Below are positions 38,753 to 48,124 of a stretch of DNA of 64,000 nucleotides, piece after piece. The DNA is from Skermanella sp. TT6. Its GTDB lineage: Bacteria > Pseudomonadota > Alphaproteobacteria > Azospirillales > Azospirillaceae. The stretch spans positions 5,048,001 through 5,112,000 of the forward strand of contig NZ_CP067420.1 of assembly GCF_016653635.2 (NCBI RefSeq), given 5' to 3'. The stretch's first letter is position 1. Each line of letters opens with the position of its first letter. Position numbers and translations under genes: made by a program. The notes beneath the pieces are model-generated. The model was not told the DNA's origin and made no database searches. It worked only from the letters and a program-made list of their open reading frames with translations.

Positions 38753-39805
38753 ATGCCCGAAACGGTCGATCGGATCCGGATCGCCATCCTGGGAGCCAGC
38801 GGTTATACCGGTGCCGAACTGGTCCGCATGCTGGCCCGCCACCCCGCCGCCGACATCCGCGTCCTGACGGCCGAGCGCCAGGCCGGCAAGCCGCTGTCGG
38901 ACGTCTTTCCCCATCTGGCTTACCTGAAGATGCCGGACCTGGTGAAGGTCGAGCAGGTCGACTGGTCGGAAATCGACTTCGTCTTCTGCGGCCTGCCCCA
39001 CGGCACCACGCAGGAGATCATCCGCGCGCTGCCGCACTCGCTTCGGGTCGTCGACCTGTCGGCCGATTTCCGGCTGTCGGACGCCGCGACCTATGCCGAA
39101 TGGTACGGCCACGAGCACCAGGCGGTGGAGCTCCAGGCCGAGGCGGTCTACGGGCTGACCGAGTTCAACCGGCAGGGCGTGCGCAACGCGAGGCTGGTCG
39201 CCAATCCCGGCTGCTACCCGACCGCGACCCTGATCCCGCTGCTGCCGCTGGTGTTGGACGGGCTGATCGAGACCGACGACATCATCGTGGACGCCAAGTC
39301 CGGGGTGAGCGGCGCCGGCCGCGACGCCAAGCAGCAGAACCTGTTCTGCGAGGTCGGCGAGGGCATGCACGCCTACGGCGTCGGCCGCCACCGCCACATG
39401 CCGGAGATGGAGCAGGAACTGAGCCTGGCCGCCGGCAAGCCGGTGACCATGGCCTTCACCCCGCACCTGATCCCCATGAACCGCGGCGAGTTCGTCACGA
39501 CCTATGTCAGGCTGGCCGGCGGCAACACGCCGGACGATCTGCGCGCGGCGCTGGCGGCGCGGTTCGAGGCGGAGCCCTTCGTCCAGGTGCTGCCGGCCGG
39601 CGTGGTGCCGCACACCAAGCATGTCCGCGGGTCGAACCAGATCCATATCTCCGTGTTCCCGGACCGGATCAAGGGCCGCGCGATCGTGCTGTCGGTGATC
39701 GACAACCTGGTCAAGGGCGCCTCGGGCCAGGCGATCCAGAACATGAACGTGATGACCGGCCTGATCGAAACCATGGGCCTGGAGCAGGCGCCCCTGTTCC
39801 CGTGA
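38753..39805 (+). CDS. argC: N-acetyl-gamma-glutamyl-phosphate reductase
   Basis: ArgC catalyses the NADPH-dependent third step of arginine synthesis. The 350-residue protein has the N-terminal nucleotide fold IAILGASGYTGAELVRML, the catalytic cysteine in VANPGCYPTATLIPLLPL, and GVSGAGRDAKQQNLFCEV, in the type 1 family. The ATG at 38753 follows a GGGAG site. It stands downstream of rplM-rpsI but behind a terminator, so it is probably expressed separately. Confidence 0.97.
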   Translation: MPETVDRIRIAILGASGYTGAELVRMLARHPAADIRVLTAERQAGKPLSDVFPHLAYLKMPDLVKVEQVDWSEIDFVFCGLPHGTTQEIIRALPHSLRVVDLSADFRLSDAATYAEWYGHEHQAVELQAEAVYGLTEFNRQGVRNARLVANPGCYPTATLIPLLPLVLDGLIETDDIIVDAKSGVSGAGRDAKQQNLFCEVGEGMHAYGVGRHRHMPEMEQELSLAAGKPVTMAFTPHLIPMNRGEFVTTYVRLAGGNTPDDLRAALAARFEAEPFVQVLPAGVVPHTKHVRGSNQIHISVFPDRIKGRAIVLSVIDNLVKGASGQAIQNMNVMTGLIETMGLEQAPLFP

Positions 39806-39839
39806 GTCTGCCGCGGAGAGGCGGCGTCCCGCCGCCCAT

Positions 39840-39858
39840 GGTGCGCGAGACGCGCACC
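39840..39858. terminator. Hairpin between convergent argC and thiL
   Basis: GGTGCGC and GCGCACC (39840-39846 and 39852-39858) form a 7-bp stem with a 5-nt loop; a second stem, GGCGGC/GCCGCC at 39820-39836, precedes it. Both lie between the two stop codons and could end transcripts from either side. Confidence 0.45.
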
Positions 39859-39874
39859 CTCCGCCGAGGGCTTG

Positions 39875-40840
39875 TCAAAAGTGCGTCCAGCCTCGGGACG
39901 GCAGCGGCAGGGGTTGGCCGGCGGCGTCCAGGACGGTGACGCTTCCGGGCTCGCCGCCGGGAACAAGGCGGCCGATCTCGGTCACGTCGGCGCCCGAGGC
40001 GAGCAGCGCGTCGCGGTCCTCCGGCTTCACGGTGAAGACGATCTCGTAGTCGTCGCCGCCGGTCAGCGCCGTCGCCAGCAGGGTCGCGTCGGCGGCCAGG
40101 ACGGCGCGGGTGGCGGCGGACAGGGGGACGCGGTCCGCGTGAATCACGGCGGCGCGGCCCGAGACTTCGCACAGGTGGCCGAGGTCGGCGACCAGGCCGT
40201 CGGACACGTCGAGGCCGGCCGTGGCGAAGCGCCTCAGCACGGGCACCAACGACAGGCGCGGTCGCGGGCGGCGGTAGCGGTCGATCAACGGCTGCGGGTC
40301 GGCGGCGGTCAGATTTCCCTGGAGCACGGCCAGGCCAAGCACGGCGTCGCCGATGGTGCCGCTGACGAAGACCAGGTCGCCCGGGTCCGCCCCGCCCCGG
40401 CGCAATGCTTGGCCGGCGGGCACAAGTCCGAAGGCGGTCACCGACAGCGTGACGGCGCCGGGCGTGGACACGCTGTCGCCGCCCATCAGGTGGATGCCGT
40501 AGTCCCGCTGGTCCTCCGCCAACTGGGCGGCGAAGTCGGCCAGCCACTCGTCGCCCAGGCCCGCGGGCAGGCTGGTGACCAGGGAATAGGCCAGCGGCTC
40601 GGCCCCCATGGCGGCGAGGTCGGACAGGTTGACCCGCAGCATCTTGGCGGCGATGTCCGCCGGCGGGTCGTCGGCCAGGAAATGCACGCCGGCGACCAGC
40701 GCGTCGGTGGTCACCACCAGCTCGTGCCCGGCCGGGACGCCGAAGACCGCCGCGTCGTCGGTCAGGCCGAGGGCGCCGGGGAAGCCCGCCGCCAGCGGCT
40801 TCAGGTATCGTTCGATCCGGCCGAATTCACCGAGCGGCAC
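39875..40840 (-). CDS. thiL: Thiamine-monophosphate kinase
   Basis: ThiL phosphorylates thiamine monophosphate to the active cofactor thiamine diphosphate. The 321-residue protein is an AIR-synthase-like kinase: LGEFGRIERYL, GLTDDAAVFGVPAGHELVVTTDALVAGVHF, DIAAKMLRVNLSDLAAMGA, and GLDVSDGLVADL. The start is taken as GTG at 40840 because GEFGRIERYL is the usual ThiL beginning; it overlaps nusB by 14 bp and has no strong ribosome-binding site, which suggests coupling to nusB translation. The nusB-thiL pair is a conserved order. Confidence 0.93.
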   Translation of the reverse strand: MPLGEFGRIERYLKPLAAGFPGALGLTDDAAVFGVPAGHELVVTTDALVAGVHFLADDPPADIAAKMLRVNLSDLAAMGAEPLAYSLVTSLPAGLGDEWLADFAAQLAEDQRDYGIHLMGGDSVSTPGAVTLSVTAFGLVPAGQALRRGGADPGDLVFVSGTIGDAVLGLAVLQGNLTAADPQPLIDRYRRPRPRLSLVPVLRRFATAGLDVSDGLVADLGHLCEVSGRAAVIHADRVPLSAATRAVLAADATLLATALTGGDDYEIVFTVKPEDRDALLASGADVTEIGRLVPGGEPGSVTVLDAAGQPLPLPSRGWTHF

Positions 40841-41390
40841 GGGAAGGGTCCGGCGTCGCCAGGTCCTCGGCCCGGATCGCGCGGGCCAGCTTGTCCAGCA
40901 CGCCGTTGACCATGGCCGGCTCGCGCCCGGCGAAGAAGGCGTGCGACACGTCCACATACTCGCTGATCACGATGCGGGGATGGGTGTCCACATGGACCAG
41001 CAGCTCGAAGGCGCCGGCCCGCAGGATGGCGCGCATCAGCAGCTCCAGCCGGTCCACCGGCCACTGGGCGTCCAGGCAGCTGCCCAGCATCTCGTCCAGC
41101 TCGGCCCGGCGGGCGCTGGCGCCGCGCAGGATGTCGGAGAAGAGCTGGGGGTCGGCGGCGACATAGGTGTCGCCGTCCACCTCGTGCCCCAGCCGATGCT
41201 TGATGAACTCGCCCAGGACCGACTCCGCGTTGGTGCCGGTCAGGTCGATCTGGTAGAGCGCCTGCACGGCCGCCAGCCGGGCCGCCTTGCGGCGCGCCTT
41301 CGCGGAGCCGCCGCCGCTGCGGCGCGCCCCCGAACCGGAAGAGCCGCGCTTGGGCGGGGCGCCGTCGCGCGCATCGTCGGACTGTGCCAT
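40827..41390 (-). CDS. nusB: Transcription antitermination factor NusB
   Basis: NusB binds boxA RNA with S10 during rRNA antitermination. The 187-residue protein has a disordered, basic N-terminal tail (GSSGSGARRSGGGSAKARRK) before the NusB fold: ARLAAVQALYQIDLTG, LELLMRAILRAGAFELL and ISEYVDVSHAFFAGREPAMVNGVLDKLAR. The ATG at 41390 is preferred over a TTG at 41405. It lies 45 bp after ribH, a conserved arrangement. Confidence 0.97.
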   Translation of the reverse strand: MAQSDDARDGAPPKRGSSGSGARRSGGGSAKARRKAARLAAVQALYQIDLTGTNAESVLGEFIKHRLGHEVDGDTYVAADPQLFSDILRGASARRAELDEMLGSCLDAQWPVDRLELLMRAILRAGAFELLVHVDTHPRIVISEYVDVSHAFFAGREPAMVNGVLDKLARAIRAEDLATPDPSRAAR

Positions 41391-41435
41391 GGTGGAGCTT
41401 TTCAACCGCGTCTATGTCTGATCTGAACGTCCCGG

Positions 41436-41948
41436 TCAGGACGTGAGGCCGAAGTGGCGTTTCAACCGGATCATGTCAAGGCACGCGTTGGCGACCGCCC
41501 CGCCCTTGTTCTTCTGATCCACCTTGGCGCGCGCCCAAGCCTGGTCGTCGTTCTCGACCGTCAGGATGCCGTAGCCGATCGCCGCGTTGTGGCGCAAGGC
41601 GAGATCCTGCAACCCTCTGGCGCTCTCCACGCAGACATAGTCGTAATGGGTCGTCTCGCCCCGGATCACGCAGCCGAGCGCCACATAGCCGTCGTAGCGC
41701 GGCGCCGCGGCTTCGTCGTTCGCAGGGGCGTGGGCGGCATCGCCGCCGGCCTGGATCGCGAAATTGATCGCGGCCGGAATCTCGAAGGCGCCGGGCACCG
41801 CGATCCGGTCATAGGTCGCCCCCGCCGCCTCCAGCGCCAGGATGGCGCCGCGCACCAGCTCGTCGGCGATGTCCTCGTAGAAGCGGGCTTCGACGATCAG
41901 GACGTGGGGACCCATGATCTGGGCTACTGAATCGGGAACGGCGGACAT
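41436..41948 (-). CDS. ribH: 6,7-dimethyl-8-ribityllumazine synthase
   Basis: RibH makes lumazine from the RibA/RibB products in riboflavin synthesis. The 170-residue protein has VLIVEARFYEDIADELVRGA, the active-site VPGAFEIPAAI, GCVIRGETTHYDYVC, and GILTVENDDQAWARA. An Ala/Asn-rich insertion (about residues 69-83) lengthens one loop. It starts 3 bp after ribB. Confidence 0.97.
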   Translation of the reverse strand: MSAVPDSVAQIMGPHVLIVEARFYEDIADELVRGAILALEAAGATYDRIAVPGAFEIPAAINFAIQAGGDAAHAPANDEAAAPRYDGYVALGCVIRGETTHYDYVCVESARGLQDLALRHNAAIGYGILTVENDDQAWARAKVDQKNKGGAVANACLDMIRLKRHFGLTS

Positions 41949-41951
41949 GCC

Positions 41952-43139
41952 TCAGTCGGCTCCGGAAGTGGTTGGGTCAGGACTGGTCAGCGGGATGGGC
42001 TGCTGGCCGACCACGGTGAGGCCGTAGCCGTCGAGCCCGATGATCGTCTTCTTATGGTTGGACAGGAGAATCATCTCCCGCACCCCCAGGTCGAACAGGA
42101 TCTGGGCGCCGATGCCGTAGTCGCGCAGCTCGCCCGCCGGGTTGGGCATGCCTTCGAGCTGCGCCTTGACGCGGCTGGACAGGCTGGTCGGCTGGGGCTC
42201 GCGCAGCAGCACGACGATACCGCGGCCGGCCTCGCCGATCGCCCGCATCGCCGCCTGGAGCTCCCCGCCCCGGCCGCAGGACCGGTCGTGCAGCACGTCG
42301 TCCAGCACGTTCAGCGCATGCATGCGGACCAGCACCGGGCCGGGCGCCGCGATGTCGCCCTTCACCAGGGCGATGTGCTCCGCGTACTGCACCTTGTTGA
42401 CATAGACCATCATGCGGAACTGGCCGCCGTAGCGGCTGTCCAGCACCGTCTCCAGCGTGCGGTCGATGATCGTCTCGGTGCGGCGGCGGTGCGCGATCAG
42501 GTCGGCGATGGTGCCGATCTTCAGCCCGTGGAACTGGGCGAACTTCACCAGGTCCGGCAGGCGGGCCATGGTGCCGTCGTCGTTCATGATCTCGCAGATC
42601 ACGCCGGCCGGGTTCAGGCCGACCATGCGGGCGACGTCGACCGCGGCCTCCGTGTGCCCGGCGCGGACCAGCACGCCGCCGTCGCGCGCCATCAGCGGGA
42701 AGACGTGTCCGGGGGTCGCGATGTCGTCGGCGCCCATCTCCGGGTCGATCGCGACCTGGATGGTGCGCGCCCGGTCGGCCGCGGAGATGCCGGTGGTGAC
42801 GCCCTCCCGCGCCTCGATCGAGACGGTGAAGGCGGTCTGGTGGCGCGACGCGTTCTGCTTCGCCATCAGGGGCAGGCGCAGCTTCTCGATCCGCTCCCCT
42901 GTCATGGCGAGGCAGATCAGGCCGCGGCCGAACTTCGCCATGAAGTTGATCGCTTCCGCCGTCGCCATCTGGGCGGGGATGACGAGGTCGCCCTCGTTCT
43001 CCCGGTCCTCGTCGTCGACCAGGATGAACATCCGGCCCTGCCGGGCCTCCTCCAGGATCTCCTCGGTGGTCGAGAGATATTCGGCGTCGTGGGGGCTGCG
43101 CAGGCCCGCGACGAGGTCGGTCTTGTTGACGGTCCGCAT
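41952..43139 (-). CDS. ribB: 3,4-dihydroxy-2-butanone 4-phosphate synthase with degenerate RibA-like domain
   Basis: The N-terminal half (to about residue 220) is an intact RibB: DDEDRENEGDLVIPAQ, SRHQTAFTVSIEA and RAGHTEAAVDVARM, making dihydroxybutanone phosphate for riboflavin. The C-terminal half aligns with GTP cyclohydrolase II but has lost its zinc site: where CLTGDVFGSLRCDCG is expected it reads LNVLDDVLHDRSCGRG, so two of three zinc cysteines are missing. Such RibBX-type proteins occur in alphaproteobacteria, and a separate RibA must then supply the GTP branch. It is flanked by ribE and ribH with 3-bp gaps. Confidence 0.93.
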   Translation of the reverse strand: MRTVNKTDLVAGLRSPHDAEYLSTTEEILEEARQGRMFILVDDEDRENEGDLVIPAQMATAEAINFMAKFGRGLICLAMTGERIEKLRLPLMAKQNASRHQTAFTVSIEAREGVTTGISAADRARTIQVAIDPEMGADDIATPGHVFPLMARDGGVLVRAGHTEAAVDVARMVGLNPAGVICEIMNDDGTMARLPDLVKFAQFHGLKIGTIADLIAHRRRTETIIDRTLETVLDSRYGGQFRMMVYVNKVQYAEHIALVKGDIAAPGPVLVRMHALNVLDDVLHDRSCGRGGELQAAMRAIGEAGRGIVVLLREPQPTSLSSRVKAQLEGMPNPAGELRDYGIGAQILFDLGVREMILLSNHKKTIIGLDGYGLTVVGQQPIPLTSPDPTTSGAD

Positions 43140-43142
43140 GAT

Positions 43143-43730
43143 CTAAAGGCTCTCCGCCAAGCGCGCGACGTAGCGGGCCAGCATGTCCACTTCCATGTTC
43201 ACCCTGCTGCCGGGACCCAGCGTCCGGAAGGTGGTGTGGGCCCGGGTATGCGGGATGATGTTGACGCCGAAGCGGCGCCCCTCGACCTCGTTGACGGTCA
43301 GCGACACGCCGTCCAGCGCCACCGAGCCCTTGGGCGCCACGAAGCGGGCCAGGTCGGCCGGCACCTCGAACAGGTAGCGCCAGCTGTCGCCCTCCTGCGT
43401 CGAGGAGACCACGTCGGCGACGCCGTCCACGTGGCCGGAGACGATGTGCCCGCCCATCTCGTCGCCCAGCCGAAGCGCCCGCTCCAGGTTGATCTCCGTC
43501 CCCTGTCCCCAGGTGCCGAGCGTCGTCTTGGACAGGGTCTCGGCGGAAGCCGAGATGGTGAACCGGCCGGGCGCCTTGTCGATCACCGTCAGGCAGCAGC
43601 CGCTGCACGCGATCGAGGCGCCCATGTCGACGGTGCCCATGTCGAAGGCTGTCTCGATGGTGAAAAGGGTATCGCCCCGCCGCTCCACGGCGGCGACGCG
43701 ACCCACGTCTGTGATGATTCCGGTGAACAT
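43143..43730 (-). CDS. ribE: Riboflavin synthase, alpha subunit
   Basis: RibE dismutates two lumazine molecules to riboflavin. The 195-residue protein starts MFTGIITDVGRV and contains two related lumazine-binding domains (first: VDMGASIACSGCCLTVID; second: GHIVSGHVDGVADVVS and KGSVALDGVSLTVNEVEG). The ATG at 43730 is chosen because MFTGII is the invariant beginning; the frame upstream is unrelated. It starts the ribE-ribB-ribH-nusB-thiL run. Confidence 0.97.
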   Translation of the reverse strand: MFTGIITDVGRVAAVERRGDTLFTIETAFDMGTVDMGASIACSGCCLTVIDKAPGRFTISASAETLSKTTLGTWGQGTEINLERALRLGDEMGGHIVSGHVDGVADVVSSTQEGDSWRYLFEVPADLARFVAPKGSVALDGVSLTVNEVEGRRFGVNIIPHTRAHTTFRTLGPGSRVNMEVDMLARYVARLAESL

Positions 43731-44076
43731 GGGCACAAGCCTAGCAGCTTCGACGGATGCCGGCCACGTAACGGTAAGCCGCAGGGGAGATGACATGGCA
43801 TCCGCCACGGTGCCAGTCAACTGCGGATGGGTCGCGGCGCAGCCTTCCCGACGGGACTGGCGGCACCGGGAAGGCCGACGGTTTCACACAGCCGGGAGCG
43901 GTACGCAAAGCATTTCGAACAAATACCCAAACTTCGACCCAGCCGTTATTCACGCACGCCCCGATCCGGCAAATAGCCTCTTCTTATACCTTGCATCACC
44001 AAAAATATATGTTGGAACCTTACCTGTTCCCGCCCCCTTTATCGAAACGAATTCAGTGATCTGAAAGACCTTCGCC
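43731..44076. other. Gene-free, lower-GC spacer between ribE and the acyltransferase gene
   Basis: No convincing gene lies here. The part from about 43960 to 44075 is clearly richer in A+T than its surroundings and probably contains the divergent promoters of ribE and the acyltransferase gene. I saw no FMN-riboswitch-like structure, although I could not fold the RNA. Confidence 0.5.
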
Positions 44077-45072
44077 ATGCGCGATAAATTCAATATTGAT
44101 GAATTGCGGGGACTCGCCTGCCTTTTGCTGGTATCGCTGCATGTGATCGGGCACGATCCATCCGTGGCGATGCGGGTCCCGGACGACAGCTGGTACCGGT
44201 ACGCCGTGGACAGCTGGCTGTTCGTGCGGATGCCGCTCTTCACCTTCCTCTCCGGCCTGGTGTACGCGTTGCGGCCGGTTCGGCGGGAGCATCTGGCCGA
44301 TTTCTATGGCAAGAAGCTGCGCCGGCTCGGCATCCCGCTGCTGATCGTCGCACCGGCCTTCTTCGTGCTCCAGGCGCTCACGCCGGGGACGACCGCCTCG
44401 CCAGACTGGTACGAGTTCCTGACCATCCCGGTGCTGCCCTACCAGCATTTCTGGTACCTGCAGGCGCTGCTGCTGATCTTCGTGCTCATAGGGTTCCTGG
44501 ATGCCCACGGCGCGCTGTTCCGGCCCCGGCCGTTCCTGGCGCTGTCGGCGGCCGCGGTGGCGCTGAACCTGACCTTCGGCGGCACCCTGTACAAGACGGT
44601 AGACCTGTTCTCGGTCAGCCAGGCGGCGTACCTGCTGCCCTACTTCCTGCTCGGCGTCGCCTTCACGCGGTTCCACGGCGCCCTGTCCGCCCCGCCCGCC
44701 AGGATCGGGGCCGTGGCGGTGCTGGCGGCGGGCGCGCTGATCCACCAGGCCTCCCTGTGGCATCTGATCCCGGTGGAGTTCGGCCGGACCAGCCTGCTGG
44801 CCCTGGTCACCGGATCGGCGGCGGCGCTGGTCCTGGTCCGGGCCATGCCGGCGGTGCCGCTGCTGAACACCCTTGGCCGGCACTCCTACGCGATCTTCCT
44901 GCACCACATGTTCTTCCAGGCGGCCGTCCGCATCCTGCTGATGCGGCTGGGGGCCGACGACTGGCAGATCTTCCTGCTGGCGACGGCGGGCGGCTGCGTC
45001 GGGCCGATGGTCCTGCAGCGCCTGGCCTCGGTGAACCCCTGGACCCGGACCGCGCTGCTGGGAGCCGCCTGA
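44077..45072 (+). CDS. Acyltransferase-3 family membrane protein
   Basis: The 331-residue polytopic membrane protein begins with the family motif NIDELRGLACLLLVSLHVIGHDP, which carries the catalytic-type histidine, followed by FVRMPLFTFLSGLVYAL and about eight further hydrophobic segments. The family (OafA/NodX/OpgC type) O-acylates cell-surface glycans; the substrate is unknown. It lies in opposite orientation between ribD and ribE and is preceded by AT-rich DNA, so it looks inserted into a normally contiguous rib operon. Confidence 0.93.
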   Translation: MRDKFNIDELRGLACLLLVSLHVIGHDPSVAMRVPDDSWYRYAVDSWLFVRMPLFTFLSGLVYALRPVRREHLADFYGKKLRRLGIPLLIVAPAFFVLQALTPGTTASPDWYEFLTIPVLPYQHFWYLQALLLIFVLIGFLDAHGALFRPRPFLALSAAAVALNLTFGGTLYKTVDLFSVSQAAYLLPYFLLGVAFTRFHGALSAPPARIGAVAVLAAGALIHQASLWHLIPVEFGRTSLLALVTGSAAALVLVRAMPAVPLLNTLGRHSYAIFLHHMFFQAAVRILLMRLGADDWQIFLLATAGGCVGPMVLQRLASVNPWTRTALLGAA

Positions 45073-45081
45073 GCGCCGCCG

Positions 45082-46206
45082 TCAGCGCCGATAGCTCTCC
45101 ATCACGTCGTCGCCGGCGCGGCGGACGCCGACCCGGATGAAATCGGCGGTGTCCTCCAGCAGGTCCACGCCGAAGCCGACGACGGCGGGCAGCCCGTCGC
45201 CGCCGATCATGCGCGGCGCCCGGAACCATTCCAGCCGGTCGACCAGCCGCTGCTGCATCAGCGAGGCACTGAGCCGGGCGCCGCCCTCGACCAGCAGGCG
45301 GGTGGTGCCCCGGGTCGCCAGCGACTTCAGCGTCCCGGCCACGTCCAGCACGCCCGACGCGTCGGGCACCAGGGACACCACCTCCACGCCGCAGTCGGTG
45401 AAGGCGCGGGCGCGCTTGGGATCGACGCCCTGCAGGGTGAACACCAGGGTCGGCGTGGTGCGGGCGCCGCGCACCAGCTTGGAGGTCAGCGGCAGGCGCA
45501 GCCGGCTGTCCACCACGACCCGCAGCGGCGAGCGGTGGCCCAGGCCGGGAAGACGGCAGGTCAGCTCCGGGTCGTCGGCCAGCGCCGTGTTCAGCCCGAT
45601 CATGATCGCGTCGTAGCGGGCCCTCAGCCCGTGTCCCCAGGCCCGCGCGGTCGGGCCGGTGATCCACTGGCTCTCGCCGGTGCGGAGCGCGATCCGGCCG
45701 TCCAGCGAGGTCGCGAGCTTCAGGGTCACCAGCGGGCGGCCGTCCCGGATGCGGCGGAAGAAGCCCTCGTTCAGCTCGGCCGCCTCGTCCGCGCAGAGAC
45801 CCACGTCCACCTGGACGCCGCCGTCCCGCAGCCGGCGGATGCCGGAGCCGGAGACGCGGGGATCGGGATCCTCGCACGCCACCACGACGCGGCCGACGCC
45901 GGCTTCCAGCAGCGCCTCGGTGCAGGGCGGGGTCTTGCCCCAATGGTTGCAGGGCTCCAGCGAGACATAGACGGTGGCACCCCGCGCGGCGGCGCCGGCG
46001 CGCCTCAGCGCCTCGGTTTCGCCGTGGGGCCGCCCGCCCGGCTGCGTCCAGCCGCGGCCGACCACCACGCCGTCGCGCACGATGACGCAGCCGACCGACG
46101 GGTTGGGAGCCACCGTGCCCAGGCCGCGCCGCGCCAGGGCTATGGCCGACCGCATGAAGCCGGCGTCGGCTGGCGGGTACGATGCGGGCGGGGGCGGAAC
46201 TGGCAT
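45082..46206 (-). CDS. ribD: Bifunctional riboflavin deaminase-reductase RibD
   Basis: RibD carries out deamination and reduction of the pyrimidine intermediate in riboflavin synthesis. The 374-residue protein has an N-terminal deaminase domain (PNPSVGCVIVRDG, zinc ligands in PHGETEAL and LEPCNHWGKTPPCTEALLEAG) and a C-terminal reductase domain (VTLKLATSLDGRIA, LLVEGGARL). It lies 40 bp after nrdR in the conserved glyA-nrdR-ribD order and ends 9 bp from the convergent acyltransferase gene. Confidence 0.97.
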   Translation of the reverse strand: MPVPPPPASYPPADAGFMRSAIALARRGLGTVAPNPSVGCVIVRDGVVVGRGWTQPGGRPHGETEALRRAGAAARGATVYVSLEPCNHWGKTPPCTEALLEAGVGRVVVACEDPDPRVSGSGIRRLRDGGVQVDVGLCADEAAELNEGFFRRIRDGRPLVTLKLATSLDGRIALRTGESQWITGPTARAWGHGLRARYDAIMIGLNTALADDPELTCRLPGLGHRSPLRVVVDSRLRLPLTSKLVRGARTTPTLVFTLQGVDPKRARAFTDCGVEVVSLVPDASGVLDVAGTLKSLATRGTTRLLVEGGARLSASLMQQRLVDRLEWFRAPRMIGGDGLPAVVGFGVDLLEDTADFIRVGVRRAGDDVMESYRR

Positions 46207-46246
46207 CGGTCGCTGATCCTGGTCGGAAACCCGGATTGCCGGATCG

Positions 46247-46705
46247 TCAGGTGACTTCCGGCTTCAGGGTTCCGACGAATTCGTTGAAATCGGACGCCTC
46301 GCGGAAATCCTTGTAGACCGAGGCATAGCGGACATAGGCGACCTGGTCCAGGTTGAACAGGGCGTTCATCACCATCTCGCCGATCTGCTTGGACGGGATC
46401 TCGCTCTCGCCCGACGATTCGAGCTGGCGGACCAGGCTGTTGACCAGCCGGTCGATGCGGTCGGCATCGACCGGCCTCTTGCGCAGGGCGATGCGCATGG
46501 AGCGCAGCAGCTTGTCGCGGTCGAAGGGTTCGCGCTGCCCCATGCTCTTGATCACCGTCAGTTCCCGCAGCTGGACCCGCTCGAACGTGGTGAAGCGGGC
46601 CCCGCAGCCGGGGCAGAAGCGGCGCCGGCGGATCGCCGAGTTGTCCTCGGTCGGCCGGCTGTCCTTGACCTGGGTGTCGTCATGTCCGCAGAACGGGCAG
46701 CGCAT
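46247..46705 (-). CDS. nrdR: Ribonucleotide reductase repressor NrdR
   Basis: NrdR represses ribonucleotide reductase genes in response to ATP/dATP. At 152 residues it has the usual length: an N-terminal zinc ribbon ([20 protein letters not shown] and [16 protein letters not shown]) and an ATP-cone domain ([20 protein letters not shown]). It starts 5 bp after glyA ends and is followed by ribD. Confidence 0.98.
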   Translation of the reverse strand: MRCPFCGHDDTQVKDSRPTEDNSAIRRRRFCPGCGARFTTFERVQLRELTVIKSMGQREPFDRDKLLRSMRIALRKRPVDADRIDRLVNSLVRQLESSGESEIPSKQIGEMVMNALFNLDQVAYVRYASVYKDFREASDFNEFVGTLKPEVT

Positions 46706-46710
46706 CTAGG

Positions 46711-48039
46711 TCAACGCCTCTCAGGATGGGCCGGCGAGCCCTGGTAGATCGGGAACCGCCGGCACAGGGCGCGGACGCGCTCGCGCACCTGGGCCTCCAC
46801 CGCCGCGTTGTCGCCGGAATTGCTGGCGGCCAGGCCGTCGAGCACTTCCGAGATCATCGCGCCGACCTGGGTGAACTCCGCGACGCCGAAGCCCCGGGTG
46901 GTCGCCGCCGGGGTGCCGAGCCGGACGCCCGAGGTGACCATCGGCTTCTGCGGGTCGAACGGCACGCCGTTCTTGTTGCAGGTCATGCCGGCCTGCTCCA
47001 GGCTCGCCTCCGCCGCCTTGCCGGTCAGGTTCTTCGGCCGCAGGTCGACCAGCACCACGTGGCTGTCGGTGCCGCCGGACACGATGTCGACGCCGCCCTC
47101 GATCAGGCGGGCCGCCAGCGCGCGGGCGTTCTCCACCACCGAGCGGGCATAGTCCTTGAAGTCGGGCCGCAGCGCCTCCCCGAAGGCCGCCGCCTTGCCG
47201 GCGATCACATGCATCAGCGGGCCGCCCTGCAGACCCGGGAAGACCGCGGAATTGATCTTCTTGCCCAGGTCCGGGTCGTTGGACAGGATCATGCCGCCGC
47301 GCGGGCCGCGCAGCGTCTTGTGCGTGGTCGTGGTGACGACGTGGGCATGGGGCAGCGGCGTCGGGTAGGCGCCGCCGGCGACCAGGCCGGCGAAGTGGGC
47401 CATGTCGACCATGAAGAAGGCGCCGACCTCGTCCGCGATCCGGCGGAAGCGGGCGAAGTCGATCTGGCGGGGATAGGCCGAGCCGCCCGCGATGATCAGC
47501 TTCGGCTTGTGCTCGCGCGCCAGCGCCTCGACCTGGTCGAAGTCGATCCGCGCGTCGTCGCGGCGCACGCCGTACTGGACGGCCTTGAACCACTTGCCGG
47601 ACTGGTTGGCCGCGGCGCCGTGGGTCAGGTGCCCGCCGGCGTCCAGCGACATGCCGAGGATGGTGTCGCCCGGCTGGAGCAGCGCCATGAACACCGCCTG
47701 GTTCGCCTGCGCGCCCGAGTGGGGCTGCACGTTGACGAAGGCGCAGTCGAACAGGGCCTTGGCCCGGTCGATCGCGAGCTGCTCGGCGACGTCGACGAAC
47801 TCGCAGCCGCCGTAGTAGCGGCGGCCGGGATAGCCCTCCGCGTACTTGTTGGTCAGGACCGAGCCCTGCGCCTCCAGCACGGCGGCCGAGACGATGTTCT
47901 CCGACGCGATCAGCTCGATCTGGTCCTGCTGGCGCGACAATTCGCGCGCGATGGCCGAGGCCAGCTCGGGATCGCTCTCGGCCAGGGCGGCGCCGAAGAA
48001 GCCGGAGGAGGGTGCGAAGGATTGGGGAAGGGAGGACAT
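46711..48039 (-). CDS. glyA: Serine hydroxymethyltransferase
   Basis: GlyA interconverts serine and glycine and charges tetrahydrofolate with a one-carbon unit, using pyridoxal phosphate. The 442-residue protein has [20 protein letters not shown], the [21 protein letters not shown] motif and the PLP-lysine in [16 protein letters not shown]. The ATG at 48039 ([15 protein letters not shown]) is chosen over the longer upstream frame. It is followed closely by nrdR and preceded by rpiB. Confidence 0.98.
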   Translation of the reverse strand: MSSLPQSFAPSSGFFGAALAESDPELASAIARELSRQQDQIELIASENIVSAAVLEAQGSVLTNKYAEGYPGRRYYGGCEFVDVAEQLAIDRAKALFDCAFVNVQPHSGAQANQAVFMALLQPGDTILGMSLDAGGHLTHGAAANQSGKWFKAVQYGVRRDDARIDFDQVEALAREHKPKLIIAGGSAYPRQIDFARFRRIADEVGAFFMVDMAHFAGLVAGGAYPTPLPHAHVVTTTTHKTLRGPRGGMILSNDPDLGKKINSAVFPGLQGGPLMHVIAGKAAAFGEALRPDFKDYARSVVENARALAARLIEGGVDIVSGGTDSHVVLVDLRPKNLTGKAAEASLEQAGMTCNKNGVPFDPQKPMVTSGVRLGTPAATTRGFGVAEFTQVGAMISEVLDGLAASNSGDNAAVEAQVRERVRALCRRFPIYQGSPAHPERR

Positions 48040-48124
48040 GGGGGGTTCCTTAGGATCTGCTGCTTCGGGCCGCCGGACGGAGAAGCCGGCACCGGGCACC
48101 GGAATCGCGGTAAAAAAGGCCGGT

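Noticed and set aside
43731-44076. Possible FMN riboswitch upstream of ribE
   Set aside because: I could not recognise the conserved RFN core sequences by eye; a covariance-model search would be needed.
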